A stretch of DNA of 64,000 bases from Allopusillimonas ginsengisoli (GCA_005239165.1 RAPG01000006.1:1-64000); one strand, 5' to 3'; counted from the first letter of the stretch, positions 25,724 to 34,609 are shown. Translations and numbers: made by a program. The notes: generated by a model not told the origin, from the sequence alone.

Positions 25724-26866
25724 ATGTCTTCTAAGCCACTACCTCCGTTGGATCATATCCCCGCCAACATTGCTGCTGTTGAAGATTATGCTGCCTACGC
25801 GCGCGAGCGCATGACACCCTCTGCCTGGGCCTATATAGAGGGCGCCGCTGCCGATGAAGTCACCAGCAGGGAAAACCTCGCGGCGTTTCAACGGCTGCGG
25901 CTACAACAACGGGTTCTGACAGACATGGCCGGCGCCACCACCCGGCTTACACTACTGGGTCAGCAGTTTGACTACCCCATTTTTCTGGCACCTGTGGCTT
26001 ATCACAAGCTTGCCCATACTACTGGTGAAATCGGCACAGTGCAGGCCGCATCCGCCATGGGCGCGGGCATGGTCGTCAGCGCACAGGCAAGTATCAGGCT
26101 TGAAGAGATCGCGGCAAGTGCGCACACGCCACTCTGGTATCAGCTTTATATTCAGCCTGATCGCGACTTCACGCTGCAACTGGTGAGGCGTGCTGAAGCC
26201 GCTGGCTACCAGGCGCTGGTGCTAACAGTGGATGCCCCCGTCACTGGTATACGTAACCAAGAACAGCGCGCGGGCTTTGCATTACCGGCAGACATTCAAG
26301 CTGTAAACCTGCATGGCAGCATGGCGCCTGCACACGTTGCGCAACCTGGTACAAGCCCGATATTTGGCAGCACCCTGCTCACTGGTGCACCGACATGGCA
26401 AGACGTGCAATGGCTGGTTCAGCATACGCGTCTGCCCGTGCTGCTTAAGGGTATTACGCACCCTGAAGATGCGGAGTTGGGCCTGGATTATGGCGCGGCA
26501 GGCATTATCGTTTCAAACCACGGCGGCCGAACCCTTGATACGCTACCCGCGACCATAGACATGCTGCCCGGCATTGCACGTGCCGTAAATGGCCGCGCGC
26601 CCTTACTCTTGGACGGCGGCATCCGGCGAGGCAGTGATGTATTCAAGGCCCTGGCACTTGGCGCAAACGCTGTGCTGGTGGGCCGTCCGTACATATACGC
26701 ACTTGCTGCGGCAGGCGCGGCTGGCATCGCTCATGTTTTGCATATACTACGCACCGAACTTGAAGTAACGATGGCGCTGGCCGGTACACCCACCTTGGCC
26801 GACATAGGCCCTCACTCTTTATCTACGCTGACCCGAGCAGTCGGCCAATATCGGCTGACCGCTTAG
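25724..26866 (+). CDS. FMN-dependent alpha-hydroxy acid oxidase/dehydrogenase
   Basis: Flavoenzyme of 380 residues, of the lactate oxidase / glycolate oxidase / LldD family. The FMN-binding TIM barrel shows 'FLAPVAYHKLAH' (residues 87-98), 'YQLYIQPDRD' and 'LTVDAPVTGIRNQE', K242 ('LLKGITHPEDA'), the catalytic base H266 with R269 ('SNHGGRTLD') and the phosphate-binding 'LLLDGGIRRGSDVFKALALGANAVLVGRPY'. It oxidises a 2-hydroxy acid (lactate, glycolate or mandelate) to a 2-oxo acid. The substrate is not clear. It follows piuC by six bases and so may be iron-regulated with it. The end overlaps the convergent antitoxin-like gene by four bases. Confidence 0.9.
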   Translation: MSSKPLPPLDHIPANIAAVEDYAAYARERMTPSAWAYIEGAAADEVTSRENLAAFQRLRLQQRVLTDMAGATTRLTLLGQQFDYPIFLAPVAYHKLAHTTGEIGTVQAASAMGAGMVVSAQASIRLEEIAASAHTPLWYQLYIQPDRDFTLQLVRRAEAAGYQALVLTVDAPVTGIRNQEQRAGFALPADIQAVNLHGSMAPAHVAQPGTSPIFGSTLLTGAPTWQDVQWLVQHTRLPVLLKGITHPEDAELGLDYGAAGIIVSNHGGRTLDTLPATIDMLPGIARAVNGRAPLLLDGGIRRGSDVFKALALGANAVLVGRPYIYALAAAGAAGIAHVLHILRTELEVTMALAGTPTLADIGPHSLSTLTRAVGQYRLTA

Positions 26867-27192
26867 CGCTTCGCCGATTTGCGGTGCGCCAAATTGCGCG
26901 TCACCTCTGCCCGTTGCACCTGAGGCGCACCCGCCGTACGCGCTTTCCATAAATCATGAGCGGCCTGCTGTGCCAGCCATATTTCGGCCTTGCTGCCACG
27001 CTCGGTTCCGATCCAGCCTTCAAGCCGCAACGCCATCTCGGTGGATATCGCAGCCCGACCATTTAACACCCGGGACAGAGCAGCTCTGGTGACATTGAGC
27101 TGCGCTGCGGCCTCGGTAATGCTGACGTCCAGCAACGGCAAAATGTTACGCAGCAGGTATCCTGGATGGACAGTATCTGAGGAGACAGTCAT
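26863..27192 (-). CDS. HigA-family addiction module antitoxin, apparently without its toxin
   Basis: Helix-turn-helix protein of 109 residues matching the HigA/VapI group: 'HPGYLLRNILPLLDVSITEAAAQLNVTRAALSRVLNGRAAISTEMALRLEGWIG' contains the Xre-type HTH (residues 20-55) and 'AEIWLAQQAAHDLW' is the family's C-terminal helix. AAGGA lies eight bases before the ATG at 27192. HigA normally follows a small HigB toxin gene on the same strand; upstream (27193-27400) no HigB-like protein is seen. It may be a solitary regulator or a remnant of a toxin-antitoxin pair. Confidence 0.85.
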   Translation of the reverse strand: MTVSSDTVHPGYLLRNILPLLDVSITEAAAQLNVTRAALSRVLNGRAAISTEMALRLEGWIGTERGSKAEIWLAQQAAHDLWKARTAGAPQVQRAEVTRNLAHRKSAKR

Positions 27193-27304
27193 CGTTAATC
27201 CTTCTTGATTTGAGATGTAAATGTGCTTGATATCATCCCGGGCATGAAACTTGCTACGACAAGTATCAAGAATCAACAATACGGCTCAAAAAGGCGGCTT
27301 TACA

Positions 27305-27424
27305 ATGACTTACGACACCATACCTCTGTTTTTATGTACGCTAGGCTGTCTGATGCTGGGTGTTCTTGCGCTCGTACAATGGACAGACGAGCACGTCAAC
27401 GCTACGGCAACGCATACGCCCTGA
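27305..27424 (+). CDS. Possible small membrane protein (39 residues)
   Basis: A 39-residue frame has one hydrophobic helix ('IPLFLCTLGCLMLGVLALVQW') after a short polar N-terminus and ends 'TDEHVNATATHTP'. AAGGCGG lies 7-10 bases before the ATG. The stop overlaps the end of the convergent dehydrogenase gene by about 23 bases. It may be a small transmembrane protein, but a gene this short could arise by chance. Confidence 0.35.
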   Translation: MTYDTIPLFLCTLGCLMLGVLALVQWTDEHVNATATHTP

Positions 27425-30062
27425 CCGCATCACCTGCCTTGGTTCCCAGAGAGCCGTGCCCACCTGCGACCACCAGCAGGTACTGTCGACCATCCTTGCC
27501 CTGGTAAGTCATGGGAGTGGCTTGCCCTCCAGCGGGAAGGCGGTCTTTCCAGACTTCCTGACCCGTAGAGACATCATAAGCCCTGACATAATAGTCAAGC
27601 GTACCCGACAAAAAGGCCAAGCCTGCGCCCGTCATAATAGGCCCTCCCAAGTTGGGGACACCCAGCCGGAACGGCAACGGCAAAGGAGAAGAGTCGCGTA
27701 CTGTCCCATTTTTATGCATCCAGACGACCTTGCCAGTGGTCAGGTCGGCAGCCGCCACATAGCCCCAGGGGGGCTGTTGGCACGGTATGCCTAATGGCGA
27801 TGTAAAGGGGCTTAATTGCACGGCATACGGAGCACCAAAGTTTTCATTGAGCGCAGGCAGACTATTTTCAGGCTGGCCGTTTTCTTGCACGTACAGCGTA
27901 GAGTCATCTTGGCGCGGCACCAGACGAGAGACGAACGCCAGATAGGTTGGTGTGGCAAATACCACCTGACGCTGCGGGTCAACAGCCACACCTCCCCAAT
28001 TGAACACTCCGAAATTACCCGGATAGATCAACGAGCCTTGGGTTGACGGCGGCGTAAACCGACCCTCATACCGCAAAGAATGAAAGGCGATCCGGCAAGC
28101 GAGCTGATCAAACATGGTCACACCCCACATCGATGCGCCAGTAAGTGGGGGCGGACTAAACGACAGTGCGGATACAGGCTGGGTGAGGTGAACCCTGTCG
28201 TCTTTCTGTGCCCCCTGTGGAGCCGGCTGCTCAGTAACGGGAAGCAGCGGTTTGCCTGTTGCACGATTTAGCACAAACACCTCGCCCTGCTTGGTCGGCT
28301 GCACCAGCGCGGGTACGGTTTTACCATTTACATTGAGGTCAATCAGACTGGGCTGGGCTGGAACGTCATAATCCCATAGGTCATGATGCACTGTCTGAAA
28401 TACCCAGCGCACTTGCCCAGTTTTGAGGTCAAGCGCAACAACCGACGAAGAGAAATGCTCTGTGTTGTCATCACGCTTTGCACCCCATTGATCAGGCGGG
28501 GCGTTGCCCATAGGTACGTAAACCATGCCCAAACGGGTGTCTACGCTGGAAATCGACCAGCTATTGGGAGAATTGGCGACATAGGTTTCGTCGGGCGCTA
28601 TCGGACGCGTTTCATCGGGGTTGCCGCTATCCCAATTCCAGACCAGACCACCGGTTTTGACATCAAATGCGCGTATGACGCCCGACGTTTCGGAGGTCGA
28701 CACATTATCGAGCACCGTGCCGCCGACAATAATCAGCGAATCAGTCACCACGACGGGTGAGGTAGAGTAGTAGCCGCCGGGGTTGACGTTGGGCATATTG
28801 GCCCATAAATTGATTTGGCCCGTACCACCGCCAAAGGCCTTGCATACCGCCCCACTTTTTGGATCAAGCGCAATAATTCGGCCATCTGCAGTCGGCATGA
28901 AGAGCATCGCGTCACACACCTCGACAACCGGACCATCTCTGGCAGCCACAGGCTGCCCAGGTGCCGGCGGCGCAGGATCACGCGGCTGCGAGAACATGGC
29001 ACGCTCGTCAGCGGCCATATCTGCCTCCACCGAACCCGCCGCCACAACGCCCGCTTCAGATGGTGACGCACTCCCCACAGCGTCGGCCTTTGATTGCGTG
29101 GCAACTGTTTCGATATTTTTCGGCAATGCACTCGTGGTCTGCGTCGCATCATGGGCGCTCAGGCCCTGCTCACCAGAAAAATACGAAAGCCCTCTGCATG
29201 TGAGATGCTGCAGCGCCAGTTTTCCCTGTATTTTCGGATCGTATCGCCAAACCTCTTTACCCGTGGTGGCATCAAGCGCAATAACGGACTGATGCGGCGT
29301 ACATAGATAAAGAAAATCACCAATTTTCAGAGGTGTAACCTCAAAGGTGGTTTCTGTCGGATCACCTTTTTCAGGAAGGTCACCTGTTTCATAGTGCCAG
29401 GCAAGTTCAAGCTGTGAGACATTTTCAGGCGTAATCTGACTCAGAGGCGAATAACGCTGACCATACCCGGTACGTCCATAGGCGTGCCACTCACCATCTG
29501 GAATATCCTCTGAATACCCGGCAGGCTGTGCGGGCGCAGCGGCCAGACGGCCCTCAATCTGGTGCAGGTCGACAAACCACGATGCCACAGCCACAACTAG
29601 AAACACAGCAAGCACACCGGCGAGCGTGAAGCCGGCCGCACCATATCCGGTTGCACGCGCATCAGCCAGTCGCCCTGCGCCCCCTGGCGCTATGGGGGCA
29701 CCGTCCTGCTGATCAGGGTCAGGTTGTTCGGATAGCGCCCGAACCACCGGTGGCAACAACAAAAACAACCCGAGAACGAACACGACGTCGCCACGCGCGG
29801 CCAGAGGCCACCAGTCAAGACCAACCTCCCACCAAGACCAGACAAGCGTCGCCAAAACCAGCAAGGCGTATAACCATAAAGCGATACGGCTGCGCCGATA
29901 CAACAGCACCGACACAGCCACCAAAACGAGCCCGCAAGCCAGGTAATACCATGATCCGCCCAGCGCAATAAGCCACCCACCAGCGCCCACCAGCAACACC
30001 CCAGACAGAATGCAAAAAACGGCAACTGCAATCAAGACGACGCTACGTTTAGCTGTATGCAT
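27402..30062 (-). CDS. gcd: Membrane-bound PQQ-dependent dehydrogenase, glucose/quinate/shikimate family
   Basis: Membrane enzyme of 886 residues that oxidises a sugar or cyclic polyol in the periplasm with pyrroloquinoline quinone and passes electrons to ubiquinone. Five hydrophobic helices occupy residues about 10-165; the eight-bladed propeller follows, with 'EWHAYGRTGYGQRYSPLSQITPENVSQLELAWHYETGD' and W-motif repeats ending in 'KDGRQYLLVVAGGHGSLGTKAGDAVRAYAL'. It is about 90 residues longer than E. coli Gcd because of a low-complexity insertion at residues 298-380. The conserved 'TCRGLSYF' and 'VCDAMLFMPTADGR' flank the insert, which is also the site of the paired cysteines in the family. 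Whether the substrate is glucose, quinate or shikimate cannot be decided. No PQQ synthesis genes are in the window. Confidence 0.88.
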   Translation of the reverse strand: MHTAKRSVVLIAVAVFCILSGVLLVGAGGWLIALGGSWYYLACGLVLVAVSVLLYRRSRIALWLYALLVLATLVWSWWEVGLDWWPLAARGDVVFVLGLFLLLPPVVRALSEQPDPDQQDGAPIAPGGAGRLADARATGYGAAGFTLAGVLAVFLVVAVASWFVDLHQIEGRLAAAPAQPAGYSEDIPDGEWHAYGRTGYGQRYSPLSQITPENVSQLELAWHYETGDLPEKGDPTETTFEVTPLKIGDFLYLCTPHQSVIALDATTGKEVWRYDPKIQGKLALQHLTCRGLSYFSGEQGLSAHDATQTTSALPKNIETVATQSKADAVGSASPSEAGVVAAGSVEADMAADERAMFSQPRDPAPPAPGQPVAARDGPVVEVCDAMLFMPTADGRIIALDPKSGAVCKAFGGGTGQINLWANMPNVNPGGYYSTSPVVVTDSLIIVGGTVLDNVSTSETSGVIRAFDVKTGGLVWNWDSGNPDETRPIAPDETYVANSPNSWSISSVDTRLGMVYVPMGNAPPDQWGAKRDDNTEHFSSSVVALDLKTGQVRWVFQTVHHDLWDYDVPAQPSLIDLNVNGKTVPALVQPTKQGEVFVLNRATGKPLLPVTEQPAPQGAQKDDRVHLTQPVSALSFSPPPLTGASMWGVTMFDQLACRIAFHSLRYEGRFTPPSTQGSLIYPGNFGVFNWGGVAVDPQRQVVFATPTYLAFVSRLVPRQDDSTLYVQENGQPENSLPALNENFGAPYAVQLSPFTSPLGIPCQQPPWGYVAAADLTTGKVVWMHKNGTVRDSSPLPLPFRLGVPNLGGPIMTGAGLAFLSGTLDYYVRAYDVSTGQEVWKDRLPAGGQATPMTYQGKDGRQYLLVVAGGHGSLGTKAGDAVRAYALP

Positions 30063-30226
30063 GAAATCACCCAGAGCAAAGTTGATCGAAAACGGTTACC
30101 TGGCATAGGTGGCACACGCAGTATTCATGGTGTTGCACCTGCTGCGTGCCGGTAAGCCCAACGCCGTGGCGACTATGGATCGCGTGGCCTGATACCGGCG
30201 CGCAGCAAATACAATGCCTGTGCCCG

Positions 30227-32326
30227 TTAATACTCCATGCGTACTCCCAACATCACGCGCCGCCCAGGCAGGGGTGCAGTGTTGGCAAGAAACGAGGCAT
30301 GGTTGAAAGCACGCGCATCGAACAAATTGGTGGCACGCAGGTACACCGTGTAATCGGCAGCACCCAACCGCCCATCGTACGAGACGCCAATGTTGACCAT
30401 GTTATAGCCTGGCGTCTCAGACTCGAAATCAGCCACTCTGTTTTGACGGAAGATGCGATACGCTTCGAGGCTTCCCGACCAGCTGCCCCAGTTGGTTGTT
30501 GCCTTCAGGCCTGCACGTGCGGCAGGAATACGCGGCAGGTTACCCCCATGCGACACCAGTTTGCCATGCACCAAATCACCAAAAACGCCGGCTGTGAAGT
30601 GAGGACTAAAACGATAACTGGCCTCGCCCTCAATGCCGGTAAAGCGCGCATCACGCTGAGCGTACTCAATAAGACGGAAGTCTTCGTAGCGATCAAGGGT
30701 GTTGGCGTAGATATAGTTTTTTATGTAGTTGTGGAATACACCTACTGAAAAACGGGCATCACCTGCGTGCTTGCGCAACGTCAGGTCGATATTATGAGAG
30801 GTTTCCGCACGAAGATCGGCATTGCCCATTTCATAGGTGTTGGTGGCCAGGTGTATGCCGTTTGCATAAAGTTCTTGCGCATTAGGCAGCCTCTGGGAGC
30901 GTGCAAGCGACAAGGACAGTGCGTACTGTGGCGAAACATCCCACACCGTCGCTGCCGAAAGCGAGGTGCCACGCAGGCTGGCCGAGGCGTTTTGTGAGTC
31001 CGACTTGACCGACTGCCAGTCTTGTCTTGCTCCCAGTTCAAAGCGCCATGCTCCCAGCCTGTATTCTTCATGAAGAAAGATACCCTTGTTACGGGTGACG
31101 GTGCGCGGCAAAAAGCTCTCTACGCCCAGTGCGCTGAACGTGCTGTGCGCACCCTGAACACCCGCAACCCCGCGCCATCCGGCAACAGGCTTGTGTTCGA
31201 GTTCAATGCGAATATCTTCACCACGATTTTTAAATGTCGTAGCGACTTCGCCATCGTCGATTTCTTCATGCCGATAATCGGTAAGCCCCCCACGCAGCCG
31301 GATCTTCTGTATGCCTGCGAAGGGTTCACGGTATTCGCCACGCAGGTCAATGCGCTGGGAGTTAAGACGCACATAGGGCGCGGCGTGGTCGTGATCGTGG
31401 TCGTCGTCGTGATCGTGGTCGTCGTCGTGATCGTGACCGTCGTCGTGATCGTGATCGTGGTCGTGGTCGTGGTCACCACAATGCAGATGGCTTCCGTGAG
31501 GATGGCATCCTTCGTATTCATGGCTATGCCCAGGTAACCCATATTGGCTGCGGGTTTTGGTGAAAGCAAGCCCCGCAAAGCCCCTGCTGCCGATCCAGGA
31601 CAAACCAACACTGCCCGTTGAACTTTCGTTGCCAGAACCTTTTAGCCGCGAGTCAACCCAGTGCGGCACGCGGTAATCATCAGAGCGGCGCTTTGCGCCC
31701 TCGACATGCATAGCGATATTGCCTTCACCGGCCGTGATGCCGAACGCACCTGCACGCTCTCGTGAGCCCGTGACACCCCGCACTTCAGCAAACCCCTCTA
31801 GCCCGTTTTCGGGCAAGGATTCTGGAATTTTGTCGTCCAGCACATTAACGACGCCACCAACGGCACCGCCGCCATATAACAGCGCAGAAGGCCCGCGTAG
31901 CACCTCTATACGGCGCGCCAGCATAGGCTCGATGGTGATTGCGTGATCAGGAGATATCCCTGAAGCGTCCATGAGCTCAGAGCCGTCGGACAAGACTTTA
32001 ACCCTTGGTGCCGTCTGGCCGCGGATGACAGGACGGCTGGCCCCGCCACCAAATGTATCGGCACGCACGCCTGTCATGGTTTCAAGTGTGGTGCCCAATG
32101 TGGCCTCGCGGTGTAACACAAGGAGAGAACCATCGATGGCTTCGGCGGGCACAGCCATAGAGTCACCGCTGCGGGCTAATGGATAGGCCTGTATGGTGAC
32201 GGCATCAAGCCGGGTAACGGCATCAGGTGATGAAGCTTTTGAGGTTTCCGTGTGAGCATACGATGACGGAGCAAAAGCAAAAGCAAACGTAAGCGCCACA
32301 ATTATTGGGCGAGCTTGTAACAACAC
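30227..32326 (-). CDS. znuD: ZnuD-like TonB-dependent zinc receptor with a His/Asp-rich loop
   Basis: Outer-membrane receptor of 699 residues. A signal peptide ('MLLQARPIIVALTFAFAFAPSSYA') precedes the plug, with 'GVRADTFGGGASRPVIRGQTAPRVKVLSDG' and 'VLRGPSALLYGGGAVGGVVNVLDDKIP', and a barrel ending in 'LPGRRVMLGVRMEY'. Residues 267-314 form a loop of His and Asp repeats ('HDHDHDHDHDDGHDHD' and so on), typical of ZnuD receptors, which bind zinc there before import. A strong Zur palindrome lies 30 bases upstream. Zinc shortage should therefore induce it. No znuABC genes are adjacent. The repeat-rich DNA at 31385-31475 encodes the His/Asp loop. Confidence 0.9.
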   Translation of the reverse strand: MLLQARPIIVALTFAFAFAPSSYAHTETSKASSPDAVTRLDAVTIQAYPLARSGDSMAVPAEAIDGSLLVLHREATLGTTLETMTGVRADTFGGGASRPVIRGQTAPRVKVLSDGSELMDASGISPDHAITIEPMLARRIEVLRGPSALLYGGGAVGGVVNVLDDKIPESLPENGLEGFAEVRGVTGSRERAGAFGITAGEGNIAMHVEGAKRRSDDYRVPHWVDSRLKGSGNESSTGSVGLSWIGSRGFAGLAFTKTRSQYGLPGHSHEYEGCHPHGSHLHCGDHDHDHDHDHDDGHDHDDDHDHDDDHDHDHAAPYVRLNSQRIDLRGEYREPFAGIQKIRLRGGLTDYRHEEIDDGEVATTFKNRGEDIRIELEHKPVAGWRGVAGVQGAHSTFSALGVESFLPRTVTRNKGIFLHEEYRLGAWRFELGARQDWQSVKSDSQNASASLRGTSLSAATVWDVSPQYALSLSLARSQRLPNAQELYANGIHLATNTYEMGNADLRAETSHNIDLTLRKHAGDARFSVGVFHNYIKNYIYANTLDRYEDFRLIEYAQRDARFTGIEGEASYRFSPHFTAGVFGDLVHGKLVSHGGNLPRIPAARAGLKATTNWGSWSGSLEAYRIFRQNRVADFESETPGYNMVNIGVSYDGRLGAADYTVYLRATNLFDARAFNHASFLANTAPLPGRRVMLGVRMEY
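31385..31475 (-). repeat. Hexamer-type repeat encoding the His/Asp loop of the ZnuD-like receptor
   Basis: The coding strand consists of alternating CAC/CAT and GAC/GAT codons. On the + strand it reads as a run of GTCGTGATC and GTCGTGGTC units. Unit changes in multiples of six bases would alter the number of His-Asp pairs without breaking the frame. Confidence 0.7.
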
Positions 32327-32356
32327 TGGTTTCCCCTTTATAAATAATTCAACATG

Positions 32357-32382
32357 AAACGCAATGTTATAACATTGCGTTT
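32357..32382. promoter_or_regulatory. Zur operator palindrome upstream of the ZnuD-like gene
   Basis: A 26-base perfect palindrome reads AAACGCAATGTTA then TAACATTGCGTTT. Its centre, AATGTTATAACATT, matches the known Zur box core (GTTATANNATAAC type), and it lies 30 bases upstream of the receptor ATG, in an AT-rich promoter stretch. Zinc-bound Zur should block transcription here. A divergent gene (benE) starts about 105 bases to the right, so the box might affect both. Confidence 0.85.
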
Positions 32383-32488
32383 AAATTGACCACGTGAATA
32401 AAGGAAGAGACTCAAACTACTGTAATTTCGCTGGCAAAGCCTGCATAGTGATAGCATAACGACCTTATCTCTCCTGTCGTTTGTCACC

Positions 32489-33655
32489 ATGCACATGGGT
32501 AACTGGATCAAACTGTCTCACCTTACTGCGGGCTTTATTGCCGTGCTGGTGGGCTACACAAGCTCAGTCGCTATTATTTTCCAGGCCGCCCACGCTGCAG
32601 GAGCCACCAGTGCCGAGCTCAATTCGTGGATGTGGGCACTGGGTATAGGTATGGGTGTTAGCTGCATAGGGCTGTCATTGCGTTATCGCAGCCCTGTCCT
32701 CACCGCTTGGTCAACTCCTGGCGCTGCGCTTCTTGCCACCAGTCTTTCAGGGCTCACCATGGGAGAGGCAACAGGCGTATTTCTGTTTTCGTCGCTGCTC
32801 ATCACGCTCAGTGGGGTTACCGGCTGGTTCCAGAATCTCATGCAGCACATGCCCCGCCACATTGCCGGCGCCATGCTGGCCGGCATACTGCTGCGTTTCA
32901 GCATGGATTTATTCCTTGCCATGCAAACACAGTGGCTATTGGCAGGCCTCATGTTTGTCACCTTTTTACTCGCGCGTGTCTGGCTGCCCCGCTATACCGT
33001 TCCGCTTGCCCTGGCTGCCGGCATTGTCTGTGCAGCAGTACTCGGGCTCATTCAACTTGACGGTCTGGGCTGGACGCCTGCCGCGCCGCTTTTTATGAAA
33101 CCCGAGTTTTCGTGGTCTGCCCTGATCGGTGTAGGCGTCCCGTTGTTTATTGTGACCATGACGTCACAAAACGTGCCAGGTCTGGCGGTGTTGCGTGCCA
33201 ATGGCTATCAGACCCCTGCGACACCGCTTATCAGCTGGACTGGTGCCCTGGGTGTTGTGCTCGCCCCCTTCGGAGGGTTCGCCTTCAACCTTGCCGCCAT
33301 CACGGCAGCCATTTGCATGAGCCCCGATGCTGACCCTAATCCTCGCCAGCGCTACAAGGCCTCTATATGGGCGGGAGTTTTTTATCTGTTCACAGGTATT
33401 TTTGGTGCCACCGTCGTCGGGCTGTTCGCGGCATTTCCAGCCGAGCTTATCGCAGCCATAGCCGGAATTGCATTGCTGGGCACTCTGGGAAACAGTCTGG
33501 CCCTGGCCTTGGGTGACGAGCACGGTCGCGAAGCCGCGTTGGTCACCTTTGTGTGCACAGCTTCCGGTATGTCACTACTCGGCATAGGCAGCGCCTTTTG
33601 GGGGCTGGTATTCGGCATGATGGTGCACCTGATGATGCGGCGAGCTGTCCGCTAA
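32489..33655 (+). CDS. benE: BenE-family benzoate:H+ symporter
   Basis: Inner-membrane transporter of 388 residues with about 11-12 hydrophobic helices. 'HLTAGFIAVLVGYTSSVAIIFQAA' at the start, 'SPVLTAWSTPGAALLATS' and 'GALGVVLAPFGGFAFNLAAITAAICMSPDADPNPRQRYKASIWAGVFYL' are diagnostic of the BenE family, which imports benzoate or related aromatic acids. No ben catabolic operon is adjacent. Two ATGs lie at 32489 and 32495; the former is annotated though neither has a strong ribosome binding site. It is divergent from the zinc receptor. Confidence 0.9.
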   Translation: MHMGNWIKLSHLTAGFIAVLVGYTSSVAIIFQAAHAAGATSAELNSWMWALGIGMGVSCIGLSLRYRSPVLTAWSTPGAALLATSLSGLTMGEATGVFLFSSLLITLSGVTGWFQNLMQHMPRHIAGAMLAGILLRFSMDLFLAMQTQWLLAGLMFVTFLLARVWLPRYTVPLALAAGIVCAAVLGLIQLDGLGWTPAAPLFMKPEFSWSALIGVGVPLFIVTMTSQNVPGLAVLRANGYQTPATPLISWTGALGVVLAPFGGFAFNLAAITAAICMSPDADPNPRQRYKASIWAGVFYLFTGIFGATVVGLFAAFPAELIAAIAGIALLGTLGNSLALALGDEHGREAALVTFVCTASGMSLLGIGSAFWGLVFGMMVHLMMRRAVR

Positions 33656-33774
33656 TCAGCAAACAGGTTTCCTGCATTTCCAACGGCCTCAGCCATCAGC
33701 AGCCCTCATCGCTGTAACCGCTTCAACATGGATGTACAGCTGATAAGGCAGTATTCCCGGCGGTAAAGAGCAAT

Positions 33775-33796
33775 GCCGCCCGGTATTTCGGGCGGC
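33775..33796 (-). terminator. Hairpin after pxpA
   Basis: GCCGCCCG (33775-33782) pairs with CGGGCGGC (33789-33796) over a six-base loop, just past the pxpA stop on the - strand. No long T run follows. It sits between two convergent genes and may serve both. Confidence 0.55.
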
Positions 33797-33807
33797 TTCA
33801 GTAGTCA

Positions 33808-34572
33808 TCAACTGCCAGCGGCCGCCACCTTTATACCTGCTTCATCAAGTGCCTGGCGTATGGTGCGCGCAAAAACAACAGCGCCCGGCTGATCACCATG
33901 AATGCACAAGGTGTCAGGCGAAACAGTGATGTCCTCACCCTGAACCGTTCTCACCTTGCCCTGCTCTATCATGCGCAGTACCTGCCTCACCGACACATCG
34001 GCATCCACTATCATGGCATCAGGGTCTTTGCGTGATGTAAGGCTGCCGTCGCTTTGGTAGCTGCGATCAGCAAAGACCTCTTGCGCCACGGCAAGGCCCA
34101 GCTCCTGCGCCGCCTCTACCTGCACCGTGGAAGCCAGCGCATAGAGAATCAACGAAGCGTCAACGTCGCGTACTGCCTGCGCAATAGCCATGGCCAGTTC
34201 CCGATTTCGGGACGCCATGTTGTAGAGTGCTCCATGTGCTTTGACGTGATGCAGGGCTGCCCCCTGGCTGGCCGCCACACCTGCCAGCGCGCCCACCTGA
34301 ACCACAACGAGGTCATATACCTCGCGCGGGCTGACATCCATCACACGGCGTCCAAACCCCATTAAATCAGGCAGGCCAGGATGTGCCCCCAGGGCAACCC
34401 CGTGCCTTAGCGCAGCAGACACCGTGCGGCGCATGACACCCGGGTCGCCGCCATGAAAACCACAGGCGATGTTGGCAGAAGTGACGTAAGGCAAGACTTC
34501 GAGATCGTTGCCCATTGTCCACGCCCCAAAACTTTCGCCCATGTCACAGTTAAGATCAATGGTACGGGCCAT
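33808..34572 (-). CDS. pxpA: 5-oxoprolinase subunit A (LamB/YcsF family)
   Basis: Cytosolic protein of 254 residues of the PxpA (YcsF) family, which with PxpB and PxpC opens 5-oxoproline to glutamate using ATP. The motif 'MARTIDLNCDMGESFGAWTMGNDLEVLPYVTSANIACGFHGGDPGVMRRTV' is highly characteristic, as are 'HGVALGAHPGLPDLMGFGRR' and 'HGALYNMASRN'. The partner genes pxpB and pxpC, which are often adjacent, are absent here, so they must lie elsewhere or be lost. It lies just downstream of rpoD on the same strand, with a hairpin between. Confidence 0.93.
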   Translation of the reverse strand: MARTIDLNCDMGESFGAWTMGNDLEVLPYVTSANIACGFHGGDPGVMRRTVSAALRHGVALGAHPGLPDLMGFGRRVMDVSPREVYDLVVVQVGALAGVAASQGAALHHVKAHGALYNMASRNRELAMAIAQAVRDVDASLILYALASTVQVEAAQELGLAVAQEVFADRSYQSDGSLTSRKDPDAMIVDADVSVRQVLRMIEQGKVRTVQGEDITVSPDTLCIHGDQPGAVVFARTIRQALDEAGIKVAAAGS

Positions 34573-34609
34573 GATTATGCTCCCTTGCTGAAAACCTCAG
34601 CATCATAGC

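Noticed and set aside
27193..27400. HigB toxin gene upstream of the HigA-like gene
   Set aside because: The upstream frame gives about 30 residues with no HigB pattern.
31022..31611. Open frames rich in Val, Ile or Thr across the His/Asp repeat of the zinc receptor gene
   Set aside because: They are out-of-frame readings of the repeat DNA, not proteins.
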